Part shown: piece by piece, positions 27,109 through 34,677 of the stretch
Numbering within the stretch: position 1 is the stretch's first letter
How the letters are laid out: every line of letters starts with the position of its first letter
From: Bacteroidales bacterium
GTDB taxonomy: Bacteria; Bacteroidota; Bacteroidia; Bacteroidales; WCHB1-69
Assembly (NCBI GenBank): GCA_024400835.1
Contig: JAKSMC010000002.1
Location: 55,545-119,544, forward strand
Reading direction: 5' to 3'
Length of the DNA stretch: 64,000 bases
Notes under the pieces: generated by a model
Told to the model about the DNA's origin: nothing
What the model saw: the letters and a program-made list of their open reading frames with translations, nothing else
Database searches by the model: none
Program-made: the position numbers and the translations under genes

Positions 27109-27975
27109 TTATTTAAATAAGGCATTGTATAGCTTGTGAAAGGCTTCAACATTTTCTTTTTTATTGAAAGTCAAACCAATAATTTTGTTTTTTCCATTGA
27201 CAATATAAAGATGATATCCAATATTACCAGTTCCAAAATCTTTTCGATTGTATTCTGTTGAAAAACCATAAAAATGACCAAACATTTTTTCTCTACGACC
27301 TACTACCGTAAATCGAAATTTTGAGTTATAAGCGTACTGAAATTCTTTTTTAGTTGTTGGATCCCAATCGTGTTGATTTTCATCAGTAGTTCCAAATCGA
27401 TCAACAAACGGAATGATATCATTAAAATCAGAATAATCTGATGTACTCCTTGCAGGGTATTCCCCTGTTGAGCGTTCACATTTCTTATTGTATGCTGCAT
27501 ACTTTATAAACGCTTCATCTATCTTTTTCGTAAGTTTTATCTGATTAGAAGACACATCTTTAGAATCTAAAGTGGAACCGAAAAGGCTATAGTACACACC
27601 ATTTTTATCATAAGTTTTACCCCTATATGTCCCCTTTATGCCTGAACGTGCAAAAGCAGTTGCACTCATATATTTGTCAGTAAAGTACATTTTTCCATTT
27701 TCATCCTCATACCAATCTTCCCCATTGGGATCCACCAACTTCACCGGGTTATCCGCGCAATACACATACGAACTCAAAGACGGATATTTGTCACTCATCG
27801 GATCCACGCTCAGCCAAATGCTCAGGTTACTGCTGTAATACCTTGCGCCAAAATATGATAGTCCGGTCTCCGTGTCGCGCTCCTTGGCCAAAAAGGCGTA
27901 ATTTAGGTAATAGGGAATAGGGAACAGGGAATAGGTGACTGCGGTGGGGCTATATGTTGGTTTTGTCGTTGTCAA
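27109..27975 (-). CDS. Orphan RHS toxin tip 1
   Basis: A 288-codon open frame that starts with TTG (no ATG; a TAA lies four codons upstream). After a repeat-derived leader it carries the end of an RHS core (AKERDTETGLSYFGARYYSS ... DPMSDKYPS ... DNPVKLVDPNGED, residues about 30-86). The remaining 200 residues form a unique C-terminal domain containing SGIKGTYRGKTYDKNGVYYSL and ending EAFHKLYNALFK. In full RHS proteins the sequence after DPNG is the toxin. No known toxin motif is recognised. The lack of ATG and signal peptide suggests a silent or donor copy. Confidence 0.75.
   Translation of the reverse strand: MTTTKPTYSPTAVTYSLFPIPYYLNYAFLAKERDTETGLSYFGARYYSSNLSIWLSVDPMSDKYPSLSSYVYCADNPVKLVDPNGEDWYEDENGKMYFTDKYMSATAFARSGIKGTYRGKTYDKNGVYYSLFGSTLDSKDVSSNQIKLTKKIDEAFIKYAAYNKKCERSTGEYPARSTSDYSDFNDIIPFVDRFGTTDENQHDWDPTTKKEFQYAYNSKFRFTVVGRREKMFGHFYGFSTEYNRKDFGTGNIGYHLYIVNGKNKIIGLTFNKKENVEAFHKLYNALFK
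27904..27938 (+). repeat. 7-bp tandem repeat in the leader of RHS tip 1
   Basis: Five units: TAGGTAA, TAGGGAA, TAGGGAA, CAGGGAA, TAGGTGA. They lie inside the open frame just before the RHS core. Loss or gain of one unit would shift the frame. The same heptamer family occurs at 32617-32651. Confidence 0.85.
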
Positions 27976-28024
27976 TGTTGAATGTTAGTTAAAATTTGTG
28001 ACACAGTTTTTTGAGAAGTCTCTA

Positions 28025-28567
28025 CTAATAAGAATATGGTGTGTATTTTTGTTCAACTAATATCCATTTTTCTTTCGGTTTTGAAAAGACATATTTATAC
28101 ACTCCATTTGCGAAATAAGCAATCGAAGTTCTTTTCCTAAGTCTGTTAATGACTCTTTCTAATTCAGATCCTACAACACGTATCACTAATGTATCTGAAA
28201 ACAGATCGATTGATTTTAAAGAAACAGCCATTATTTTTTTTTCAAAATTCATGCGATGTATCTCATCAACTTTGTAAATACTATCTTGAAACGCAACATC
28301 CCACACAAGTCCTTTAGAAAAATCTATCACTTTAACAGGTCTTGATAGACCTTGATTCCAATCATTGAAGCATAACATAGTCACATAAACATTTGTGTCC
28401 TTATACAGAATATGATACGGGTCTACGTGCTTCATTGTACAACGCATTGAATCCATACAATTTTCAATAGATTCCATAATGATTGTTTGGAATTCGTATT
28501 GTTTTTGCGCTTTGCAAAAATATGCGCAAGCGCAAAAAACCATAAATAAGAGTAGTGAACGTTTCAT
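28025..28567 (-). CDS. Exported protein, candidate immunity partner of RHS tip 2
   Basis: A 180-residue protein with a signal peptide (MKRSLLLFMVFCACAYFCKAQ) and a mixed alpha/beta mature part of unknown family, ending KYTPYSY. It begins 15 bases after the stop of RHS tip 2 and is on the same strand. Its position matches the other exported partners in this island, although the sequences are unrelated. The immunity role is inferred from position only. Confidence 0.6.
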   Translation of the reverse strand: MKRSLLLFMVFCACAYFCKAQKQYEFQTIIMESIENCMDSMRCTMKHVDPYHILYKDTNVYVTMLCFNDWNQGLSRPVKVIDFSKGLVWDVAFQDSIYKVDEIHRMNFEKKIMAVSLKSIDLFSDTLVIRVVGSELERVINRLRKRTSIAYFANGVYKYVFSKPKEKWILVEQKYTPYSY

Positions 28568-28582
28568 TTAAATTTAGCTATG

Positions 28583-29428
28583 TTAATCGTTGATATGTAT
28601 AAAGGTCTCCATTTTCATAATGGATTTAAGCCCCGTATTATTATAAATATAGACATTGCCGTCACGTCTCCCAAAGACATAATGAGTTGTTTCATCAGCA
28701 TTGTTTATATCTGCCTCAGAAGGCGCTTGATCCCAAAAGTATTCTTTCACATTAGCGTTATTGCTTATTGTACCAAACGCATTCGGATCAAAAATATCAA
28801 TGGCATTTTCTGTATAAGATCCACTAGCATGACCATGGAAAACTGCAGAACCATCGAATTCTAATTTGGCATTTTCTTCTTTCGGATTACCAGGTTTTCC
28901 AGGGGGGAATTCTACAATATTTCCGTTTCTATCATAAGTTCCGCCATATTCCTTGTTGTTATTTTCGGAAGTTCCACCTTTCCCGTTGTCTTGACATACT
29001 ATTTCAACCATTTTTTTGCGATTCACTTTGGAGGCATCAATCTCCATACAATTCTTATAAGCACTATTATTTGCCAAAGCTTTAGACAAGTCTTTTTTTG
29101 TTTTGATAGAACTTGCCATGTTTAGGATATAGATCTTTCCGTCACTATTGTTATCTGTTCCTTTATATCTTCCCTTGTGATTATAAAAATCTCCACACTC
29201 TTCCCCATTAGGATCCACGCACTTCACCGGGTTGTCCGCGCAATACACATACGGACTTAACGACGGATATTTATCACTCATGGGATCGACACTCAGCCAT
29301 ATGCTCAAATCAGACGAGTAATATCTTGCGCCAAAATATGATAACCCGGTTTCCAAGTCGCGCTCTTTTGCCGAAAAGGCGTAAATCTCTGCGAGATTGT
29401 TTGTTGATATTTTGGTGATATTGCGCAT
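28583..29428 (-). CDS. Orphan RHS toxin tip 2, JAMM-like C-terminal domain
   Basis: A 281-residue protein with a real ATG and an upstream TATCTTTGC box. The RHS core end (FSAKERDLETGLSYFGARYY ... VDPNGEE) spans about residues 18-77. A unique tip follows. Near its end are FHGHASGSY (His198, His200) and APSEADIN (Ser237, Asp240), then YVFGRRDGNVYIYN. HxH followed by SxxD is the metal-binding pattern of JAB/JAMM peptidases, known as polymorphic toxin domains in Bacteroidota, but the 36-residue gap between the two motifs is much longer than in classical JAMM enzymes. Of the six cassettes this is one of the best candidates for expression. Confidence 0.78.
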   Translation of the reverse strand: MRNITKISTNNLAEIYAFSAKERDLETGLSYFGARYYSSDLSIWLSVDPMSDKYPSLSPYVYCADNPVKCVDPNGEECGDFYNHKGRYKGTDNNSDGKIYILNMASSIKTKKDLSKALANNSAYKNCMEIDASKVNRKKMVEIVCQDNGKGGTSENNNKEYGGTYDRNGNIVEFPPGKPGNPKEENAKLEFDGSAVFHGHASGSYTENAIDIFDPNAFGTISNNANVKEYFWDQAPSEADINNADETTHYVFGRRDGNVYIYNNTGLKSIMKMETFIHIND

Positions 29429-29479
29429 GGGCGGGTTTAGGTTTTATTTTAGTTTGTGTCTTTTGTGTGGAACGCGAGG

Positions 29480-29488
29480 GCAAAGATA
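29480..29488 (-). promoter_or_regulatory. -7 box for RHS tip 2
   Basis: An intact TATCTTTGC on the minus strand, 51 bases before the ATG. Equivalent positions before tips 3 and 4 read TATCTTCGC. Confidence 0.5.
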
Positions 29489-29601
29489 GGAAAATCTTTT
29501 TTGAGCAGGTTCTTATCACCAGCGGAAGGCTATTTCCCATAGGCTGATGTTTTGGCAGAGATGGTTCAAACGTCCGTCACATTTGGGACGGTACGGGAAA
29601 A

Positions 29602-30252
29602 TCACCAAGCAATAGACCAACTGTAAATAACATCAGGTGTTTTTTTGTCAAATGCAATTCCGCTATTATAACCATGCCGTATTTTGTTAGGCAAAAGGCT
29701 CCAATTATACTCATAATCCTTTGGTAGAATGAAACAATCTCCAAATTTTATTACATAAAAAACCATAGAGTCAAGGGAAAACTGTTTGGTGCCATTTGAT
29801 AGAAGATCAATTATGTAGTTAAAATCAGGAATAAGATGTCCGCAGTTAGGAATATTTTCAAAAAGACTTTCTAATATGACTGTGTCATATTCAGATTTCA
29901 GAGATCGTTCATTATCAAACGTAAAAAAAAGGCTGTCAGGTAGAGTAACAACGTATACTGCAGATTGTATACATTGATTTTGGAATCGTTTCAGCTGGCT
30001 GGAATCTTTGCATTGATACACCTTCCATCGATACAAGAGCTCAAATTCATCTGTAAAATAAGGGTATTGACGATCAATAATATCTCCACCCATTTCTATT
30101 AGTGAAAAATGTGTTATTGTATCAAAATCATAAAAAACACTATCAGGAATAACATAATCCTTTATTAAATATGAAGATTTATGAAGATTTTGACACGATA
30201 CAGAACAAATGATTAAACATATCATATGTAACATCAATGTGTATTTTTGCAT
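29602..30252 (-). CDS. Putative lipoprotein, candidate immunity partner of RHS tip 3
   Basis: A 216-residue protein with a lipoprotein-type signal (MQKYTLMLHMICLIICSVSC, Cys20). The mature domain is of unknown family and ends VIYSWSIAW. The ATG at 30252 lies 4 bases after the stop of RHS tip 3; a longer frame from 30300 would overlap the tip and lacks a signal at its start. The very tight spacing indicates translational coupling with the tip. Confidence 0.6.
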   Translation of the reverse strand: MQKYTLMLHMICLIICSVSCQNLHKSSYLIKDYVIPDSVFYDFDTITHFSLIEMGGDIIDRQYPYFTDEFELLYRWKVYQCKDSSQLKRFQNQCIQSAVYVVTLPDSLFFTFDNERSLKSEYDTVILESLFENIPNCGHLIPDFNYIIDLLSNGTKQFSLDSMVFYVIKFGDCFILPKDYEYNWSLLPNKIRHGYNSGIAFDKKTPDVIYSWSIAW

Positions 30253-30256
30253 ATCT

Positions 30257-31102
30257 TTAAAACATTTTAGAAGCAGTATTGAGAGCTTCAACGAATACAC
30301 TAATAACTGTTTGCCCCTTTGATGACATAGAGTAATAATACTTGCGTCGCTCAGTTGCGGAATAGGTGTGAGTGGCTGAAAAGATATTTATGTTATCTTT
30401 GACATTTTTTCGCGACAAAACTGAATACCTACTAGATGATGTATTTTTAGCATATATCCATGAAAGAGTTTTAACGGCATGTTCTGAGGTCTCAGTGTGT
30501 GAAAACGAATGTGACCCCATAGCATCAGGGAAAGATTGTGTAACACTTTTTACTTCAACATCTTGAACTAGTGGCCTTTTCTTATAACCCATATTGTTCA
30601 TAAATGCTTCGGCATTCTCACCCTTAAATGTTGCGTTTGCAATTCCGTCAATTCCATCTTGGCGACAAGAGACGTTGATAGCTTTATCTAAATTAGTATT
30701 GATTGCATCATCATCAGATTTATCAAACATGTTATTTTTTCCCATCCATTTCCAACCCTCTCCATCTATTTTTCGTTCGTCTCCTTTTCTATAATCTCGA
30801 TTATAATACACATCCCCTGTAAGTTCATTCTCATACCACTCCTCACCATTTGGATCCACCAACTTCACCGGGTTATCCGCGCAATAAACATACGGACTTA
30901 ACGACGGATATTTATCACTCATGGGATCGACACTCAGCCAGATGCTCAGGTCGCTGCTATAGTATCTTGAACCAAAATACGATAGCCCGGTTTCCGTGTC
31001 GCGTTCCTTGGCCGAAAAGACGAAAATCTCTGCCTGTGAGCGGTGAGCGGTGAACAGTGAACTGACTGCGGAGGGGCAATATGGGTGGGTGGTTATTATC
31101 AA
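30257..31102 (-). CDS. Orphan RHS toxin tip 3
   Basis: A 281-codon open frame beginning with TTG. A leader built from 7-bp repeats is followed by the RHS core end (FSAKERDTETGLSYFGSRYYSSD ... VDPNGEE, about residues 30-91). A unique C-terminal domain of about 190 residues then follows: TFKGENAEAFMNNMGYKKRP, later SHSFSHTETSEHAVKTLSWIY, ending VEALNTASKMF. No toxin family is recognised. The core is a mosaic: one half matches tip 2 and the other tip 4. The promoter-like box upstream is degenerate (TATCTTCGC). Confidence 0.72.
   Translation of the reverse strand: MIITTHPYCPSAVSSLFTAHRSQAEIFVFSAKERDTETGLSYFGSRYYSSDLSIWLSVDPMSDKYPSLSPYVYCADNPVKLVDPNGEEWYENELTGDVYYNRDYRKGDERKIDGEGWKWMGKNNMFDKSDDDAINTNLDKAINVSCRQDGIDGIANATFKGENAEAFMNNMGYKKRPLVQDVEVKSVTQSFPDAMGSHSFSHTETSEHAVKTLSWIYAKNTSSSRYSVLSRKNVKDNINIFSATHTYSATERRKYYYSMSSKGQTVISVFVEALNTASKMF
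31037..31064 (+). repeat. 7-bp tandem repeat in the leader of RHS tip 3
   Basis: Four units: TGAGCGG, TGAGCGG, TGAACAG, TGAACTG, just before the RHS core. Two further heptamers (ATTATCA, ATTGTCA) lie at 31095-31108, at the very start of the open frame. Confidence 0.8.
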
Positions 31103-31124
31103 TTGTCAATTCGAAAAAGCGGGT

Positions 31125-31133
31125 GCGAAGATA
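31125..31133 (-). promoter_or_regulatory. Degenerate promoter-like box before RHS tip 3
   Basis: TATCTTCGC differs from the active TATCTTTGC by one base in the conserved TTTG. The surrounding bases (CCTATCTTCGCACCCGCTTT) recur before tip 4 and, slightly altered, at 35855. Confidence 0.45.
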
Positions 31134-31171
31134 GGAAAATTATTCTCAAACAATCTTAAATTTCAGATATG

Positions 31172-32284
31172 TTATAATCTTTTGAAAACTTGGTTTTGAA
31201 CGACTAAAATTTTCCGACCTTTTCTTCGAAGTTTATGATTAACATATGTGCTTCTCGAAAGAAACGCATAATCCAAGGAATTAATATTGATATAGACAAT
31301 ATTATCCATAACATTTTCAAAGTCGTACTTGAAACACCGATCTGGACCGGTTGTCTGCATAATAACAGTGTCTTTATGATGGATGTTCCAAGAGATTTTC
31401 ACAAGAATACTTTTTATTTGTATATTTTGAGGTTTGTGAACCTTAATCTCGCCTGTTGTATCTGACACATATTTTGAATTGAAAGCAGATTCATACTCTT
31501 TGTTAAGTTCATCGTTTCCACATTCAATAATATAATCGAACGAGTATATGTGCTGGTGCTTATAATTACAATCTCCACAAGTGTCTTCTGCCAATAACAG
31601 TTGTGTGTAGGGAGATTTAATGATGATGTGAAGACTGTCTTGAGGAATATGGCTGGTTTTCACATCATTGAGGTTGGCCGTGTCTTTTACAGACCAATCA
31701 TCCGTCGGATAAGAATTCAAAATATAATATCTTCGTTTCTTTTCATACTTTCCCCTACTTATTATCCATCCTTTTTCACAAGGGACATCTTTATATTTTC
31801 TATACCATTGATATTCAACAAATGTCCCATCCGGTAGAAAAATAAAGTTATGGTCTTGATATCGTTTCTCATATTGAAAGTATAAGGCTTGTTTGTACTT
31901 TTGATACACTTGTTTCCAAAGTCTCTTGAGTTTCTTGTCGGGAGGTGTTTTTACCAATGTAAGTGTGTCATGATGCATAACAGCAAAATTACTTTGCGTT
32001 GACTTTAGGAATATACAATTACATCCCGCTGGTGTGGAAGATTCAAACCAATACGTTCCGGCGGCAGTGTAATTTCTATTTTCAACTTTAAAACAGATAG
32101 TAAGATCCGGTGTGTTATTGATTTGATCAATAACACTTGAGTCTTTTATCTGAATGAACAGTTGCAGATAATCGTCTTTTACCACTGAAAAATCATCTTT
32201 TTGCAGGTACAAGGTGTCTTCAGATGCTACACAAAGATGTGTTGATAATAATAGGTTAATTATAATAACCGCTAACTTGTCCAT
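31172..32284 (-). CDS. Exported protein, candidate immunity partner of RHS tip 4
   Basis: A 370-residue protein with a signal peptide (MDKLAVIIINLLLSTHLCVA). The large mature part of unknown family contains TCGDCNYKHQH near residue 240. An earlier in-frame start at 32314 is possible but spoils the signal peptide. The start overlaps the frame-restored end of RHS tip 4 by about 29 bases. It is longer than the other partners and could have another role, for example a surface protein captured with the cassette. Confidence 0.55.
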   Translation of the reverse strand: MDKLAVIIINLLLSTHLCVASEDTLYLQKDDFSVVKDDYLQLFIQIKDSSVIDQINNTPDLTICFKVENRNYTAAGTYWFESSTPAGCNCIFLKSTQSNFAVMHHDTLTLVKTPPDKKLKRLWKQVYQKYKQALYFQYEKRYQDHNFIFLPDGTFVEYQWYRKYKDVPCEKGWIISRGKYEKKRRYYILNSYPTDDWSVKDTANLNDVKTSHIPQDSLHIIIKSPYTQLLLAEDTCGDCNYKHQHIYSFDYIIECGNDELNKEYESAFNSKYVSDTTGEIKVHKPQNIQIKSILVKISWNIHHKDTVIMQTTGPDRCFKYDFENVMDNIVYININSLDYAFLSRSTYVNHKLRRKGRKILVVQNQVFKRL

Positions 32285-32706
32285 ATGTAGATTCGTATTT
32301 TTCAATAAATTCATTTAATGGCATCACAAAGGGCTTGCTATAATTACCATTTTTTGAATAGATGTACATTGTCATAATTATCTCCTTCTTCAGCAATGAG
32401 GTTCCCCTCTTCATCTGGCTTCCAATACTCTTCCCCGTTAGGATCCACCAACTTCACCGGGTTATTCGCGCAATACACATACGGGCTCATCGATGGATAT
32501 TTGTCACTCATCGGGTCCACAGCCAGCCAGATGCTTAGGTCGCTGCTATAGTATCTTGAACCAAAATACGATAGACCCGTTTCCACGTCGCGCTCTTTTG
32601 CCGAAAAGGCGTAATTTAGGGTATAGGTAACAGGTAATAGGGAATAGGTGGCGGCGGAGAGCACTGCTGTGACGGTGGGGCGATATGTGCGGGCTGTTAT
32701 TCTCAA
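32256..32706 (-). pseudogene. Orphan RHS toxin tip 4, frameshifted
   Basis: A TTG-started frame (32706) carries the RHS core end (FSAKERDVETGLSYFGSRYY ... VDPNGEE) and stops after 120 codons at 32344. At a run of six T (32350-32355; A on the coding strand) the frame appears to have gained one base. Removing it joins HLFK to NGNYSKPFVMPLNEFIEKYE and extends the tip 30 more residues to a stop at 32256-32258. Even restored, the tip is short, so it is probably a truncated toxin or a pre-toxin fragment. Confidence 0.65.
32617..32651 (+). repeat. 7-bp tandem repeat in the leader of RHS tip 4
   Basis: Five units: TAGGGTA, TAGGTAA, CAGGTAA, TAGGGAA, TAGGTGG, in the same position and of the same family as at tip 1. 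Two ATTCTCA units also occur at 32699-32712. Confidence 0.85.
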
Positions 32707-32728
32707 TTCTCAATTCGGAAAAGCGGGT

Positions 32729-32737
32729 GCGAAGATA
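32729..32737 (-). promoter_or_regulatory. Degenerate promoter-like box before RHS tip 4
   Basis: TATCTTCGC with the same flanks as before tip 3, followed on the coding strand by ACCCGCTTTTCCGAATTGAG. Confidence 0.45.
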
Positions 32738-32857
32738 GGAAATTTCTATTTGTTCGCTTTATTTTTGGACCAAAATAGATATTTGAAGTGAATAGGAACA
32801 GTTGGAATCCTAAACGGATGGTGTTTTGTGGTACGAATAGTGGGTGAGAACGATACA

Positions 32858-33063
32858 CTATTTCAATTTTTGGGGATTAGAATAATTATATCGAATCGAA
32901 TTATTTTCCAACACCATACAATGTAATCCGTATGAAAGAGTATTGAAAAACTGAAGAGAGTCATAAACCTCTATCTTTAACTTGTTTAGATACTGTGTTT
33001 CACATATTTCAATCAAATCATCGCATGACATTAATTGCAATTTTTCATTTTGAATGTATATGG
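32858..33063 (-). pseudogene. Orphan 3' gene fragment
   Basis: An open stretch of about 68 codons (QNEKLQLMSCDDLIEICETQ ... YNYSNPQKLK) continues, in another frame, directly from the broken RHS core fragment at 33043. It has no start or signal of its own and looks like the end of a lost exported or immunity gene joined to RHS DNA by recombination. Confidence 0.4.
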
Positions 33064-33300
33064 CCTCGATTCGAAAGGAAGTGCAAAAGTACGGATATTT
33101 TCCGTAACCTCGCCTAATTTTCCGTAAGAAAAAATCTGCCATCCGGAAGCATCCTCCTGGAACATGATTCGTCCTGCACGATTGCCCACGGCACCGGGAG
33201 CACCATAAGTTTGAGTTTGGAACGGTAGCTGCGTTGTGAGTCTATGCCAAGGCTGCGGTCGTGTTCCATTTTCGGCACGCCAAACACCATTCAAGCGGTT
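33043..33300 (-). pseudogene. Fragment of an RHS core
   Basis: About 86 residues read NRAGRIMFQEDASGWQIFSY followed by GKLGEVTENIRTFALPFESR. These are typical of the internal YD-repeat part of Bacteroidota RHS proteins (EDASG ... ENIRTFALPFE). Both ends are abrupt and the frame lacks a start and continuation. It is the only upstream RHS core sequence in the island and sits where the two cassette arms diverge. Confidence 0.65.
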
Positions 33301-33380
33301 GATTTTATGTGGTTTGCAAAATAAAACAAAAACAATGCAGGCGCAGTAATGGCACGACAGCAGAGATAAAAATAATTGTC

Positions 33381-33388
33381 TATCTTTG
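33381..33388 (+). promoter_or_regulatory. -7 box for RHS tip 5
   Basis: TATCTTTG followed by CC, 19 bases before the ATG at 33408. Intact consensus. Confidence 0.55.
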
Positions 33389-33407
33389 CCCCGCAAAACA
33401 AACAGGT

Positions 33408-34262
33408 ATGAATCAAGGTTTTACGCTCACATCTTCCACAACATTTTTCTCTTTGGCAGAGATTTACGCCTTTTCGGCAAAAGAACGCGATGTGGAAACG
33501 GGACTAAGCTACTTTGGTTCACGTTATTACTCCTCCGACCTGAGCATCTGGCTGAGTGTCGATCCCATGAGTGACAAATACCCGAGTTTGAGCCCGTATG
33601 TGTATTGCGCGGATAACCCGGTGAGGTGTGTGGATCCTAACGGGGAAGAGATGATTGACAATCCCTTTTTTGGAACAGCAGGAAATTTGTTAGGTACAGA
33701 TGACAAAGGATGGTCAGGAACATCTATAGTTATGAATGAATCTGATTTCAAACAAGGGATGAGTCATTCTGATGCAGAACGCAAAGGCACGTATTTAAAC
33801 GAATATGGGAAAGGAATAAAAATATCAGATAATGATTGGAACAAGATAGAATCTCACGGAGGAGATAAAAGACTAAAACCATATATTCAAAATCAAAGCT
33901 CAGGAAAAATATACTTTAAACCAGAAACAACTATTGGACAATATCAGAATGATGGAGCCTACCCTTTAGAAGCAGGGAAAGATTTGTATATGCCAGTTGA
34001 TGGGATTTCCGTTAATCATATTAATAAAAAAAAGGTACTAAAGATTGTTACTGGCGGACGTGTATGTGTTTATAGTGATAAAGTTGATGTGATTACTAAC
34101 TCATCTTGGCAAAGTATTGGAATGTTTATTAAAGGTGGATGGAAAGGCAATTTTTGGTTAGAAAGGCGCCAAAGAGAGACCCCATTTTATATTCCACCTT
34201 ATATTATTCCTGCTAACAATGACCATAGCTGGGATAATTTGTTTTCCACTTTAAAACATTAA
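33408..34262 (+). CDS. Orphan RHS toxin tip 5
   Basis: A 284-residue protein with an ATG and an intact promoter box. The RHS core end (SLAEIYAFSAKERDVETGLS ... VDPNGEE) spans about residues 16-80. A linker follows (LLGTDDKGWSGTSIVMNESD) that is common after RHS cores, then a unique domain of about 170 residues with KIYFKPETTIGQYQNDGAYP and WLERRQRETPFYIPPYIIPA. No catalytic motif is recognised. It opens the plus-strand arm and is followed 12 bases later by a small membrane protein. The longer frame from 33309 is rejected because it begins before the promoter. Confidence 0.75.
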   Translation: MNQGFTLTSSTTFFSLAEIYAFSAKERDVETGLSYFGSRYYSSDLSIWLSVDPMSDKYPSLSPYVYCADNPVRCVDPNGEEMIDNPFFGTAGNLLGTDDKGWSGTSIVMNESDFKQGMSHSDAERKGTYLNEYGKGIKISDNDWNKIESHGGDKRLKPYIQNQSSGKIYFKPETTIGQYQNDGAYPLEAGKDLYMPVDGISVNHINKKKVLKIVTGGRVCVYSDKVDVITNSSWQSIGMFIKGGWKGNFWLERRQRETPFYIPPYIIPANNDHSWDNLFSTLKH

Positions 34263-34274
34263 AAACCTATCACT

Positions 34275-34631
34275 ATGCGCAGTTTGTGTTATTTGTGTTA
34301 CATGTTTTTATATGTTCCGCTGTTGGTTGAGCACTTGGTGTTTTATTCTTTCATTATAAGGGTTAAATTGTTTTATAAGAAAATGCCTCATTCATTTGGA
34401 GATATATATTGCAATTTACCAGAACCTTTGTTAAAGCACTACTTGTTTACTGAAAGAATGGGGATTGTTATATGGATTGCTCTTTTGTCGTATGTGCTGG
34501 TACTTATACTTTTTTATTTAGGGAAACGACTATATTTTAGAAAAAATCTCAAAGCGCACCTAGTGATTGTTTTAATTATTTGGATATGTCACTTCACAAT
34601 TAACCCATTTATGAATTGGATGTGGGAGTGA
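34275..34631 (+). CDS. Small membrane protein, candidate immunity partner of RHS tip 5
   Basis: A 118-residue protein with three predicted membrane helices: LCYLCYMFLYVPLLVEHLVFY, IVIWIALLSYVLVLILFYLG split at a Gly, and LVIVLIIWICHFTI. It begins 12 bases after tip 5. Polytopic immunity proteins are known for toxins that act on membranes or in the periplasm. Family unknown; role inferred from position. Confidence 0.55.
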   Translation: MRSLCYLCYMFLYVPLLVEHLVFYSFIIRVKLFYKKMPHSFGDIYCNLPEPLLKHYLFTERMGIVIWIALLSYVLVLILFYLGKRLYFRKNLKAHLVIVLIIWICHFTINPFMNWMWE

Positions 34632-34677
34632 ATATATTCTAGACCAAACTCATAAACTGCAATAAAGACACATAAAA

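Noticed and set aside
27904..27938. Heptamer arrays as a CRISPR or other defence array.
   Set aside because: Units are 7 bp with no spacers, and no cas-like genes are present.
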